This document shows positions 42,662 through 50,499 of a DNA stretch of 64,000 bases, in pieces. The notes under the pieces are model-generated. The model ran no database searches. It had not been told where the DNA came from and saw nothing but the letters and a program-made list of their open reading frames with translations. The DNA comes from Thalassotalea euphylliae. GTDB lineage: Bacteria > Pseudomonadota > Gammaproteobacteria > Enterobacterales > Alteromonadaceae. The stretch is taken from the NCBI RefSeq assembly GCF_003390335.1, contig NZ_QUOU01000001.1:2790001-2854000 (forward strand), written 5' to 3'. Numbering within the stretch: the stretch's first letter is position 1; every line of letters starts with the position of its first letter. The position numbers and the translations under genes are program-made.

Positions 42662-43138
42662 TTATCGTTTATTACCTAAGCCGTTTTTACGGCGAATATA
42701 CAAAGTGCGATTGACCTTAGCGACAACCTCACCCGCTTCATCTTTGATATAAGTGACCACTTGCGGCAAGTATTTATCACCATTAACCGTATACTGCTCA
42801 ATGTCTGCCAGCATCTCGTCGGTAATAATAAACTCTGCATATACACGCCCTTTACCCGGTTTGACAAAATCGATATCCGCACATTTATCCCAAACAATGT
42901 ATTCATCGCGCATACGCGCCATTAACATCAACATATAAAACGGATCTGTCATTGAAAACAAGGCGCCGCCAAACAAGGTACCAACGCCATTGCGATTCCA
43001 GGCCGATAATTTCATTGAGACACGGGCTTCGCGAAAATCAGCGCTCATATAGTCAAGTTTTATACGGGTAAATAACAGTGGTGGCCAAAGATTGATCAAC
43101 AACCTAAATAGCCAAGCTTTAGAAAACATTAAATTCAT
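42662..43138 (-). CDS. DUF4442 hotdog-fold protein (putative thioesterase)
   Basis: The 158 residues have an N-terminal hydrophobic helix (AWLFRLLINLWPPLLFT) and a hotdog-fold core (VSMKLSAWNRNGVGTLFGGALFSMTDPFYMLML...VWDKCADIDFVKPGKG). This matches DUF4442 proteins, which are related to acyl-CoA thioesterases. The substrate is unknown. GGAAG six bases before the ATG at 43138 supports the start. It diverges from fur and converges on the chemoreceptor gene. Confidence 0.85.
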   Translation of the reverse strand: MNLMFSKAWLFRLLINLWPPLLFTRIKLDYMSADFREARVSMKLSAWNRNGVGTLFGGALFSMTDPFYMLMLMARMRDEYIVWDKCADIDFVKPGKGRVYAEFIITDEMLADIEQYTVNGDKYLPQVVTYIKDEAGEVVAKVNRTLYIRRKNGLGNKR

Positions 43139-43304
43139 TTACTACTTCCGAAAGGTAATTGGACAAAAACTCATCGTACCAGTCAATTATCGCAACTAAT
43201 TGTCGAAAAAAGCAAAGAAAATTACCTGAGCAATTAACTAGGGCTTTTATCTCGCGCAATAAACTTCTATAATTTTTGATAATTATATTTGATAGAAAGT
43301 ATGT

Positions 43305-43748
43305 ATGTCAGAACAAAACGAAGAGCTAAAACGTGCAGGCCTAAAGATTACTCTACCTCGTGTAAAGATCTTAACCATACTGCAAGACCCAAATAATCAG
43401 CATATTAGTGCCGAAGACGTGTACAAAATTTTGCTGGAACAACAAGAAGAAATTGGCTTAGCAACTGTTTACCGCGTACTTAACCAGTTTGACGATGCAG
43501 GTATTGTCACTCGCCACCATTTTGAAGGCGGAAAATCTGTATTTGAATTATCACACAAGAAGCATCACGACCACTTGGTGTGTTTGAAGTGTGGTAAGGT
43601 AGTTGAATTTGAAGACGACACTATCGAGCAACGCCAGTTAGACATCGCCAAGGAAAATAATATCAAGCTAACCAACCACAGCTTATATTTGTACGGCGAA
43701 TGTGAAGACGAAGCAGCTTGTGAGACATACCGTAAATCTCACCAGTAA
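43305..43748 (+). CDS. fur: Ferric uptake regulator Fur
   Basis: Iron-dependent repressor of uptake genes. The 147 residues match the family: winged helix with ITLPRVKILTILQ and GLATVYRVLNQFDDAGIV, metal region HHFEGGKSVFELSHKKHHDHLVCLKCGKVVEF with the CxxC structural zinc site, and a C-terminal CEDEAACE. TGATAAT just upstream (near 43278) matches one half of a 7-1-7 Fur box but the second half is poor, so autoregulation is only possible. A terminator follows the gene. Confidence 0.97.
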   Translation: MSEQNEELKRAGLKITLPRVKILTILQDPNNQHISAEDVYKILLEQQEEIGLATVYRVLNQFDDAGIVTRHHFEGGKSVFELSHKKHHDHLVCLKCGKVVEFEDDTIEQRQLDIAKENNIKLTNHSLYLYGECEDEAACETYRKSHQ

Positions 43749-43788
43749 GCACCTGAATGTTGTTTAGCACAGCTCATTAAAGGTGACA

Positions 43789-43813
43789 AAGGCAACACAA
43801 TGTTGCCTTTTTG
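43789..43813 (+). terminator. Terminator of fur
   Basis: AAAGGCAACA-CAA-TGTTGCCTTTTT, a perfect stem with T run, 40 bp after the fur stop. Confidence 0.85.
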
Positions 43814-43900
43814 CTTTTGACAGCTTGTTTGTGCTGATTCATTGCGCAGTTCGTTAACCGCCTATTTGCTCAATCGCTTAATGACAAAGCAGGTTAACGG

Positions 43901-44458
43901 TTAAGCTTGGTTAAATTCGCTTGCCAGCAAGCCAAAACATTTTAGATCGTGAAACTCTCCCTTCCAATAACCACTTTCACGGCGAACACCTTCCATGTTA
44001 AACCCTAGCTTGCTGAGTAAGGCCTCTGAACTGGTATTTCCCAATACAGTATCCGCTTGAATTCGATGAATTGGCCCGCACGGTAACAAGCCAGAAAATG
44101 CCGCTTCGATAATCGCTTCGACAGCTTCAAAGGCATAACCTTGTCGCCAGTACTTGGGATGCAAGTCGTAACCTATACTGGCATTTCGCATTGCTTGGCT
44201 CCATGAATTAAAGCCACAAGTTCCCATGAGTTGATTTGATGATTTATACCTAATCGCCCAGCGAATACCGCTACCTTGGGTAAAGCGCTGATTGAAAAAT
44301 TCGATCAGATTTTTTGCTTGAGCGATATCGGTAAATGCCGCTAAATCATAATACTTAACCAGCTCTTGATTTGAAAACAGGGTAAAAACATCAGCTTCAT
44401 CAGCTGAAGAAAGCGGTGTTAATCGGGTTCGAGTCGTGGTGAGTTTGGGAAATTCCAT
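43901..44458 (-). CDS. GNAT acetyltransferase of the RimJ/RimL type (1)
   Basis: A 185-residue GNAT enzyme. TTRTRLTPLSSADEADVFTLFSNQELVKYYD is the standard RimJ/L-like opening, YDLHPKYWRQGYAFEAVEAIIEAAF holds the acetyl-CoA loop (usual form Q/RxxGxG/A), and RIQADTVLGNTSSEALLSKLGFNMEGVRRESGYWKGEFHDLKCFGLL the C-terminal part. The substrate (protein N-terminus, antibiotic or small amine) is not predictable. It lies 137 bp from a second GNAT gene on the same strand; the two share family but not close sequence. Confidence 0.88.
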   Translation of the reverse strand: MEFPKLTTTRTRLTPLSSADEADVFTLFSNQELVKYYDLAAFTDIAQAKNLIEFFNQRFTQGSGIRWAIRYKSSNQLMGTCGFNSWSQAMRNASIGYDLHPKYWRQGYAFEAVEAIIEAAFSGLLPCGPIHRIQADTVLGNTSSEALLSKLGFNMEGVRRESGYWKGEFHDLKCFGLLASEFNQA

Positions 44459-44594
44459 CGTGTTATTTTTATCTAAATTATAATGACAGGGCTCAAGACA
44501 AGCTGTTTATGCTGACTCGGGCAGTGGTGCTAACGGGCAAGCCTTGTGCGCCCCCACATTCAAACAGCCCAATGCAAACAGTCCAACTTATCGG

Positions 44595-45143
44595 TTAGGC
44601 AATTGTTCTTCCGTAAACGACTTCATGGTAGAAGCGATCGTTCTTGTATACTGCTTTAGGGAAATAGCCTTGCTGGACAAAGCCACACTTTTCTAACACC
44701 TTGGCCGAGCTTTGGTTACCTTCGTATACACTTGCTTGTAATCGAATAACTTGAGTGATTTGTTTTAGCTCGTCGACCAGTAAGGACAACGCCTGCGTAG
44801 CAAAGCCATGTCCCCAAAAACCTTTTGCCAACCAATAGCCTACTTGAGCGCAATGCTGATATTCATGCTGCCCTACTTCGGCGCCAACACAGCCCGCTAA
44901 TTCGCCGTTAACCGTAATGGCTCGTATAAAGCCACTGCGACTACCTTTGTTAATCCACCATTTGGCATCCTCTGCTTTGTAAGGAGATGGAATACGAGAG
45001 GAAAGGTAGTGAATAACTTGCGGATCATTGAGGTATTCAACAAGTAGCAGGTCATCCTGCGGCTCAAAGGGCCTTAACATTAGTGTATCTATGTTGGGCA
45101 TAACATCCATGCGAGTAACAACAATTTTAGTGGCTTGATTCAT
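44595..45143 (-). CDS. GNAT acetyltransferase of the RimJ/RimL type (2)
   Basis: About 182 residues from the ATG at 45143 (MNQATKIVV); the frame opens earlier with a TTG, and an internal ATG at MDVMPNIDTL is also possible, because no ribosome site stands out. The sequence shows LRPFEPQDDLLLVEYLNDPQVIHYLSSRIPSPY, VGYWLAKGFWGHGFATQALSLLVDELK as the acetyl-CoA motif, and LQASVYEGNQSSAKVLEKCGFVQQGYF. The substrate is unknown. It ends shortly before the first GNAT gene. Confidence 0.85.
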   Translation of the reverse strand: MNQATKIVVTRMDVMPNIDTLMLRPFEPQDDLLLVEYLNDPQVIHYLSSRIPSPYKAEDAKWWINKGSRSGFIRAITVNGELAGCVGAEVGQHEYQHCAQVGYWLAKGFWGHGFATQALSLLVDELKQITQVIRLQASVYEGNQSSAKVLEKCGFVQQGYFPKAVYKNDRFYHEVVYGRTIA

Positions 45144-45211
45144 AGCTAAAGCTAGCAATAGTTAATCGCCTTAGCAACTAAAAACTGCGTTTGCTATCAA
45201 CCAATTGGCAC

Positions 45212-45240
45212 AAAAAAAGGAAGCAAGCTTCCTTTTTAAA
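45212..45240 (-). terminator. Terminator of glnS
   Basis: On the minus strand AAAAAGGAAGC-TT-GCTTCCTTTTTTT: perfect stem with long T run, about 100 bp after the glnS stop. Confidence 0.85.
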
Positions 45241-45340
45241 TTCTCTTTGGCTCTGTTTAGCGCTTGTCTAGCTCTTAACTAGCCCTTAACCAGTAAAGGC
45301 GTCTATTTAAACAAAACCTTTAGCGTGTCAGCAGTGAGTA

Positions 45341-47011
45341 CTAGTCGCCAATTTTTGCCCATGTATCACGCAGACCGACAGTGCGGTTGAACACTAATTT
45401 GTCATTGCGAGCATCTTTGCTGTCTAGACAGAAGTAACCTTGGCGTTCGAACTGGAACGCCTTCTCTGCTTGTGCATTTGCTAAAGAAGGTTCAACTTTG
45501 GCGGTATTAATCACCACCAAAGAGTCTTCATTCAATACCGAGTGGAAATCATCTGCGCCGCCTGGGTTTGGCACGTTGAACAAGCGATCGTAGAGACGCA
45601 CTTCTGCATCTAATGCTTGCCCTGCACTCACCCAATGAATCACACCTTTGGGTTTAGTACCATCTTCTGGATTCTTACCTAAAGTGTTTGGATCGTACGT
45701 ACAGTAAACCGTAGTCACATTGCCTTGTTCGTCTTTGTCACAACGCGTTGCGGTCACAACATAGGCACCACGTAAACGCACGGCTTTACCCAGTACTAAA
45801 CGCTTGTACTTTTTATTGGCCTCTTCACGGAAGTCTTCGGCTTCAATCAAGATTTCTTTTGAAAATGGCACGATGCGATCACCTTGGCTTTCATCACTTG
45901 GATGATTTTTTACTGTGAGCTCTTCAACCTTGCCTTCATCGTAGTTTTCAATCACGAGTTTGATGGGATCAAGCACCGCCATCGCACGCGGTGCGTTGTC
46001 GTTTAAATCTTCGCGAATACAGGCTTCTAAAACGCCCATTTCGACAGTGTTATCCATTTTGGTGACACCGATACGCTTGGTAAACTCGCGAATCGACGCT
46101 GGCGTATAACCGCGACGGCGGAAGCCCGCAATTGTCGGCATACGTGGGTCGTCCCAACCAGACACTAAGTTTTCTTCAACTAAAGTGTTTAGCTTGCGCT
46201 TACTCATTACTGTGTATTCAAGGTTTAAACGCGAGAATTCATACTGACGTGGCTGTGTTTCAATCGAAACATTGTCAATAACCCAGTCATATAAGCGGCG
46301 GTTATCCTGAAATTCTAGCGTACATAACGAGTGGGTAATACCTTCGATCGCATCCGATAAGCAGTGCGTGAAGTCATACATTGGGTAAATGCACCATTTG
46401 TCACCGGTTTGGTGATGGTGCGCAAACTTAACGCGATAAATCACCGGGTCGCGCATACACATAAAGCTAGAGCTCATGTCAATTTTTGCGCGCAATGAAC
46501 ATTCGCCTTCTTTAAACTCGCCGTTTTTCATTTTTTCAAATAAGGCTAAGTTTTCTGCTACAGAAGTGTCACGATGCGGGCTATTTTTACCTGGCGCTTT
46601 TAACGTACCACGGTACTCGCGCATTTCTTCACCATTTAAGAAACACACATAGGCTAAGCCCTTCTCAATTAACTCTACTGCGTAGCCGTGCAAACGGTCG
46701 AAGTAATCTGACGAGTAGCGAATATCACCCGCCCAATCAAAGCCTAACCACTTAACGTCTTCTTGAATAGAATTGACGTAATCGATGTCTTCTTTTTCAG
46801 GGTTAGTATCGTCGAAACGCAGGTTACAAAGGCCTTGATAATCCTGAGCAATACCAAAGTTTAAACAAATAGATTTGGCATGACCGATATGTAAATAACC
46901 ATTCGGCTCAGGCGGGAAGCGGGTTTGCACGTGGTTGTGCTTACCACTACTTAAATCAGCATCAATAATTTGACGAATAAAGTTAGTTGGACGGTTTTCA
47001 GTATCCGACAT
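45341..47011 (-). CDS. glnS: Glutaminyl-tRNA synthetase
   Basis: Class I synthetase that charges tRNA-Gln directly. I start it at the ATG at 47011 (MSDTENRPTNF), 556 residues, with GAGG eight bases upstream; the frame extends 11 codons further. The HIGH motif lies in RFPPEPNGYLHIGHAKS, the KMSKS-like motif in YTVMSKRKL, and the C-terminal beta-barrel domains bind the anticodon. Its presence means this organism has direct Gln-tRNA charging, as usual in gammaproteobacteria. Confidence 0.97.
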   Translation of the reverse strand: MSDTENRPTNFIRQIIDADLSSGKHNHVQTRFPPEPNGYLHIGHAKSICLNFGIAQDYQGLCNLRFDDTNPEKEDIDYVNSIQEDVKWLGFDWAGDIRYSSDYFDRLHGYAVELIEKGLAYVCFLNGEEMREYRGTLKAPGKNSPHRDTSVAENLALFEKMKNGEFKEGECSLRAKIDMSSSFMCMRDPVIYRVKFAHHHQTGDKWCIYPMYDFTHCLSDAIEGITHSLCTLEFQDNRRLYDWVIDNVSIETQPRQYEFSRLNLEYTVMSKRKLNTLVEENLVSGWDDPRMPTIAGFRRRGYTPASIREFTKRIGVTKMDNTVEMGVLEACIREDLNDNAPRAMAVLDPIKLVIENYDEGKVEELTVKNHPSDESQGDRIVPFSKEILIEAEDFREEANKKYKRLVLGKAVRLRGAYVVTATRCDKDEQGNVTTVYCTYDPNTLGKNPEDGTKPKGVIHWVSAGQALDAEVRLYDRLFNVPNPGGADDFHSVLNEDSLVVINTAKVEPSLANAQAEKAFQFERQGYFCLDSKDARNDKLVFNRTVGLRDTWAKIGD

Positions 47012-47146
47012 CCAAAAGGCCTCTAAACTAAAAGAAAATAACAAGATAATAGCTCGGCATTATATACCTAAGCCGAGCAAAGATGCGAGTTTACAGACCA
47101 TAAATTATGAAGAATACCAACAAGTCATGCCGCTTGACTTGAGAGA

Positions 47147-47614
47147 TCAATCACCGTCGTCAAAAAACGCTTTCATACGACTGTTCAACTCTTGTTCATC
47201 CAGCACTTCAATTTGCGTTGCAACCGTCCAGACATGGCCGAAAGGGTCTTGCAAGGTGCCAGCGCGATCACCGTAAAACTGATCGGCAACAGCTCTTAGT
47301 TCTTTACCGCCAGCGGCAATCGCTTGGGCAAAAAGCGCATCAACATCATCGCAGTAAATCATCAGGCTAACCCCTGCACCGCCGAGCGTTTCGGGACTCA
47401 ATGCCCCCATCTCAGGTTGTTCATCTGCGATCATAAAGTGTGAATTGCCGATCTTCATATCTGCGTGGGCAACACCACCGTCAGGGGTATTAAGCTCTAG
47501 CCAAGGCTGAGCGTTAAAAGCGCTTTGATAAAAAGCTAGTGCGGCTTTAGCATCTTTAGCAACGAGGTACGGAGTAATGGCGTGATAGCCGTCTGGAATA
47601 GTAGAAACTGACAT
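47147..47614 (-). CDS. VOC-family protein of the PhnB type
   Basis: A 155-residue protein from the ATG at 47614 (MSVSTIPDGYH), where AGGAG lies five bases upstream; the frame begins six codons earlier. The fold is VOC: ITPYLVAKDAKAALAFYQSAFNA is the first module and VSLMIYCDDVDALFAQAIAAGG with GDRAGTLQDPFGHVWTVAT the second. PhnB-like proteins have no established reaction. Downstream, a 7-bp inverted repeat (47121-47141, CAAGTCA/TGACTTG) could be a weak terminator. Confidence 0.88.
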   Translation of the reverse strand: MSVSTIPDGYHAITPYLVAKDAKAALAFYQSAFNAQPWLELNTPDGGVAHADMKIGNSHFMIADEQPEMGALSPETLGGAGVSLMIYCDDVDALFAQAIAAGGKELRAVADQFYGDRAGTLQDPFGHVWTVATQIEVLDEQELNSRMKAFFDDGD

Positions 47615-47708
47615 GGGCGCTCCTAGTAACATTTTTTATCGAGTATTATTTTAGTCGATAAATTATAATTGACCGCATGCAGCACTTTCGCTTAACACTA
47701 AATTGACT

Positions 47709-48479
47709 ATGACGCGCGTTGTTTTATTAGCATTTGCTATTTACGCATTCCACCTATGTGCCTTTGCTAAACCTTCAAATGGCGAGACCATTACTCTCGC
47801 TGTGGGACACGATCATCAAAGCATGCTTGATAATCGCTACGACGTGTATCGCGCCAACTGGGACGCGCTAAAAATGGGGCTGGAGGATCTAGGTCATCAA
47901 TTGGAGGCAAGCGCAGCACCTTGGGCGCGAGCAAAAGCTTATGTGCAATCAGGCCAGTTAGACGGGTTATTTATTGCTGCCCGATTACCGGCACGTGACA
48001 AGTGGGCAGTGTTTACTGACACCATAGGTTATGAGATATATGGTTTTTTCGAGCGAAGCACCTTTACCCCACCAGCACAAATTTACGCGGGTATTCGCTT
48101 AGGGGGAGAAGACCGAGTGCTGTCTTTTATACCACCTGAACAACTGCTCTATGTGCCTACGGCTCAGCGCGGCTTAAAACTGTTAAGTGACGGTAAAGTT
48201 GACCGATTTGCCATGTCGTACGGTTATGGTCAGTACCTGCTCAATACTGAGCTAAAAAATATGCAGTCACATATTCGCTTTAATCCTGAAAACAGTGAAA
48301 TACGCAGCTTACACATCGCCATTTCCAAACAACACCCCAACAAAGAGCGAGTTTTACAGATTTTAAATCAAGCCATCGCGCACAGTGTTGCCAAAGGTTA
48401 TTATCAAGCGGCGATGATAAAGAACAAAGTGCCCAAGCGTATGTGGATAAACGGGCAAAGTGAAGCTAGCTTGCCCTAA
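47709..48479 (+). CDS. Periplasmic solute-binding protein (SBP_bac_3 type)
   Basis: 256 residues from the ATG at 47709 (MTRVVLLAFAIY); the frame opens with a TTG two codons earlier. A signal peptide ends near CAFAKPSNG. The mature part is one solute-binding domain (ITLAVGHDHQSMLDNRYDVYRANWDALKMGLEDLGHQ). No ABC permease or ATPase lies nearby, so it may feed an orphan sensor or an unlinked transporter. It resembles in kind, but not closely in sequence, the domains of the three-SBP cyclase. The last 14 bases overlap the end of the converging DUF1835 gene. Confidence 0.85.
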   Translation: MTRVVLLAFAIYAFHLCAFAKPSNGETITLAVGHDHQSMLDNRYDVYRANWDALKMGLEDLGHQLEASAAPWARAKAYVQSGQLDGLFIAARLPARDKWAVFTDTIGYEIYGFFERSTFTPPAQIYAGIRLGGEDRVLSFIPPEQLLYVPTAQRGLKLLSDGKVDRFAMSYGYGQYLLNTELKNMQSHIRFNPENSEIRSLHIAISKQHPNKERVLQILNQAIAHSVAKGYYQAAMIKNKVPKRMWINGQSEASLP

Positions 48480-49305
48480 GCTCGTCAAACATGGCTTTTA
48501 CTTGTAAATCGCCAAAACTGTATCTCTCCATCTGACGTGAGAACTCGCTAAATACTGCTGAAAATTCTGGCCCTTGCTGTTTACTGCCAGATGATAACTC
48601 ATGCATTATTTGGCATAACACGCGCTCTGGTTCGCCCAAGCCTTGCTGGTCTGGCACTCTTGCCAACTCTGCATTCACCGCAGCTGCAACAAACGAGAAG
48701 TGAGATAGAGCGCGACTTGCTATAGCTGTCATCTGGGCGTGATCTTTGGCTGCATACGCTAACCACAGCGCGGCAAAGCTATTGATATCATCACGAGATA
48801 AAGGTACTGCACGCTCAAAAGAGGTAACCAGCTCAGCGTTAGACATGGCTGCGTAACAGTATTCATTTCCCTGGTTTGGTTGGACTAAATAGACCGGGTT
48901 TGCTTTACCTTGTAATAGTAAAAACAAACAAAACCACAAGTTACATTGGCAAAATAAGTCATGTTCAAACCAGCAAAACACAGCTTCTTCGCCACTTAAC
49001 TCCATCAGCTTATCAAAGGTCGGTACAACGAATTCGTGATAATCAGGGAAATCCTCACCATTGGCGTACTTTTGTAAATAATCTGAACGTTGGGCATAAA
49101 GTGCAGTACCCGAAGCTTTAGTCGCGGGGCCATCGATTAAGCACTCACGCATCACTAATTGCTCACCGGTAATTTCCGCCGGAAATCGGCGCAGCAATAC
49201 ATCGCCATTGAGTAAATGAATAACTGAATGTTCGTCACTCGATACCGCGTTTGGCAGGTTATTGACGGCTGTATTGGCTATGGTATTGACTTGCGTATTG
49301 GACAT
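48466..49305 (-). CDS. DUF1835-domain protein
   Basis: 279 residues from the ATG at 49305 (MSNTQVNTI), where AAAGGAG lies five bases upstream; the frame extends ten codons further. The DUF1835 part is SVIHLLNGDVLLRRFPAEITGEQLVMRECLIDGP and the FCWFEHDLFCQCNLWFCLFLL block. Function is unknown; a hydrolase-like role has not been shown. It stands alone and converges on the solute-binding gene, overlapping it by 14 bp. Confidence 0.85.
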   Translation of the reverse strand: MSNTQVNTIANTAVNNLPNAVSSDEHSVIHLLNGDVLLRRFPAEITGEQLVMRECLIDGPATKASGTALYAQRSDYLQKYANGEDFPDYHEFVVPTFDKLMELSGEEAVFCWFEHDLFCQCNLWFCLFLLLQGKANPVYLVQPNQGNEYCYAAMSNAELVTSFERAVPLSRDDINSFAALWLAYAAKDHAQMTAIASRALSHFSFVAAAVNAELARVPDQQGLGEPERVLCQIMHELSSGSKQQGPEFSAVFSEFSRQMERYSFGDLQVKAMFDELRAS

Positions 49306-49363
49306 AACGACTCCTTTGTTGCTTGCTACAAACACCTTAGCAAACTTACCCAGTGTTTTTCAT

Positions 49364-49633
49364 TTAATACCAATTGAATTAATTAATTGATCAATTCAGA
49401 GCGCTGTCAGCGGTGGGAGAGCAAGCCAAATTTTTGTTGATATAGTTATTCTACATCTCATCAATTTGCGCAGTTATCGCGACGCTGACACGCTCCCAAG
49501 GGCGAGTTTAAAAGGCTCATATGCGGCGTTATTGATTTTGACAAGGGAACGACCATTCTCTGCAATCAATGCCTTGCCTCTAAGCCTTTTAATTCTCGCT
49601 GAATGATTAAGTAGTTATTTCAATTGGTATAAC
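49364..49633. mobile_element. MITE-like element with ATACCAATTGA ends
   Basis: The left end begins TTAATACCAATTGAATTAATT... and the right end, reversed, begins TTATACCAATTGAAATAACTA.... The two form imperfect inverted repeats of about 38 bp around a core of some 190 bp without a coding frame. Ends beginning TATACCAATT are typical of small non-autonomous elements common in Alteromonadales genomes. It lies in the long gap between the DUF1835 and ybaK-like genes. I see no other copy in the window and no clear target duplication. Confidence 0.75.
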
Positions 49634-49832
49634 TGGTTAAAAATGTTGCGTGAACTACACAACTCACACTAGCCAATTAGCTCAATTGCTATAGTCAGTC
49701 ATGTCCTTAGTTTATATCGCCAGAATAAATGGGGGTTGCATACAGCGCTGGCCTTGCTAAGCGCTATACTTAAAAGTTGCTAATGTAGCTTGGCCGTTGC
49801 GCTTCGCTACGATTTCACTTGTGGAGGTGACC

Positions 49833-50312
49833 ATGACTATTTCTACAAAACTAATGAACTACCTTGAAGATCAACAGATAAACTTTCAAACCATCAAACA
49901 CGCGCACTCAAATAGCTCAATAGGCAGTGCCATCAGCGCGCAAATACCGTTGCAACATCTCGCCAAGGCTGTGCTGCTACAAAACCATGAAGACCGTATT
50001 GTCATGGCGGTATTACCGGCCAACCGAAAGATAAGCATTTCGGCAATTAACGAGCAGCTGATGGGCAGTTATCGCTTGTTAAAAGAGCGGGAAGTCTATC
50101 AATTATTTGATGATTGCGAACGCGGTGCAATACCGCCTGTAGCAGAAGCTTTTAACATGACCAGTGTATGCGACAACGAACTAGACTTATTGGATTTTGT
50201 CTATTTAGAAGCCGGCGACCATGAACATTTGCTCAAGCTTTCGCATGACGACTTTGAAAAGTTAGTCAGCAGATGCATGCACCTTACCTTCAGCCATGAA
50301 GTGTTTCACTAG
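49833..50312 (+). CDS. YbaK/EbsC-family aminoacyl-tRNA deacylase-like protein
   Basis: 159 residues from the ATG at 49833 (MTISTKLMNYL), supported by a strong GGAGGTGACC site; the frame extends upstream to a TTG. The YbaK/ProRS-editing fold is recognisable in LAKAVLLQNHEDRIVMAVLPANRKI and GAIPPVAEAFNMTSVCDNELDLLDFVYLEAGDHEHLLKLSHDDFEKL. Family members hydrolyse mischarged aminoacyl-tRNAs; the amino acid here is unknown. A hairpin with G-T pairs follows the stop. Confidence 0.85.
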   Translation: MTISTKLMNYLEDQQINFQTIKHAHSNSSIGSAISAQIPLQHLAKAVLLQNHEDRIVMAVLPANRKISISAINEQLMGSYRLLKEREVYQLFDDCERGAIPPVAEAFNMTSVCDNELDLLDFVYLEAGDHEHLLKLSHDDFEKLVSRCMHLTFSHEVFH

Positions 50313-50330
50313 CCCAATGGGCAGTCATAC

Positions 50331-50363
50331 AAGTGCTAGCAGTGTTCGACTGCTGGCGCTTTT
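50331..50363 (+). terminator. Probable terminator of the YbaK-like gene
   Basis: AAGTGCTAGCAG-TGTTCGA-CTGCTGGCGCTTTTG: a 12-bp stem with two G-U pairs in RNA, followed by a short T run. Confidence 0.55.
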
Positions 50364-50433
50364 GATCCTTTGATTCGACCTCATTTGTCAAGTATTCAAG
50401 ACTTGAACGTTACACGTGCTAATCTAAAACCTA

Positions 50434-50456
50434 GCTAGCAGAGAGACTCTGCTAGC
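50434..50456. promoter_or_regulatory. Perfect 10-bp inverted repeat before ggt
   Basis: GCTAGCAGAG-AGA-CTCTGCTAGC lies 43 bp upstream of the ggt start, without a following T run. It could be a leader hairpin or an operator. Confidence 0.5.
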
Positions 50457-50499
50457 CCAATCCCTAGCTGTCACAACAAGGATAATTACGGAGCTTAAT

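Noticed and set aside
43270..43300. Fur box in the fur promoter
   Set aside because: TGATAAT matches one heptamer, but the second half matches poorly, so autoregulation cannot be claimed.
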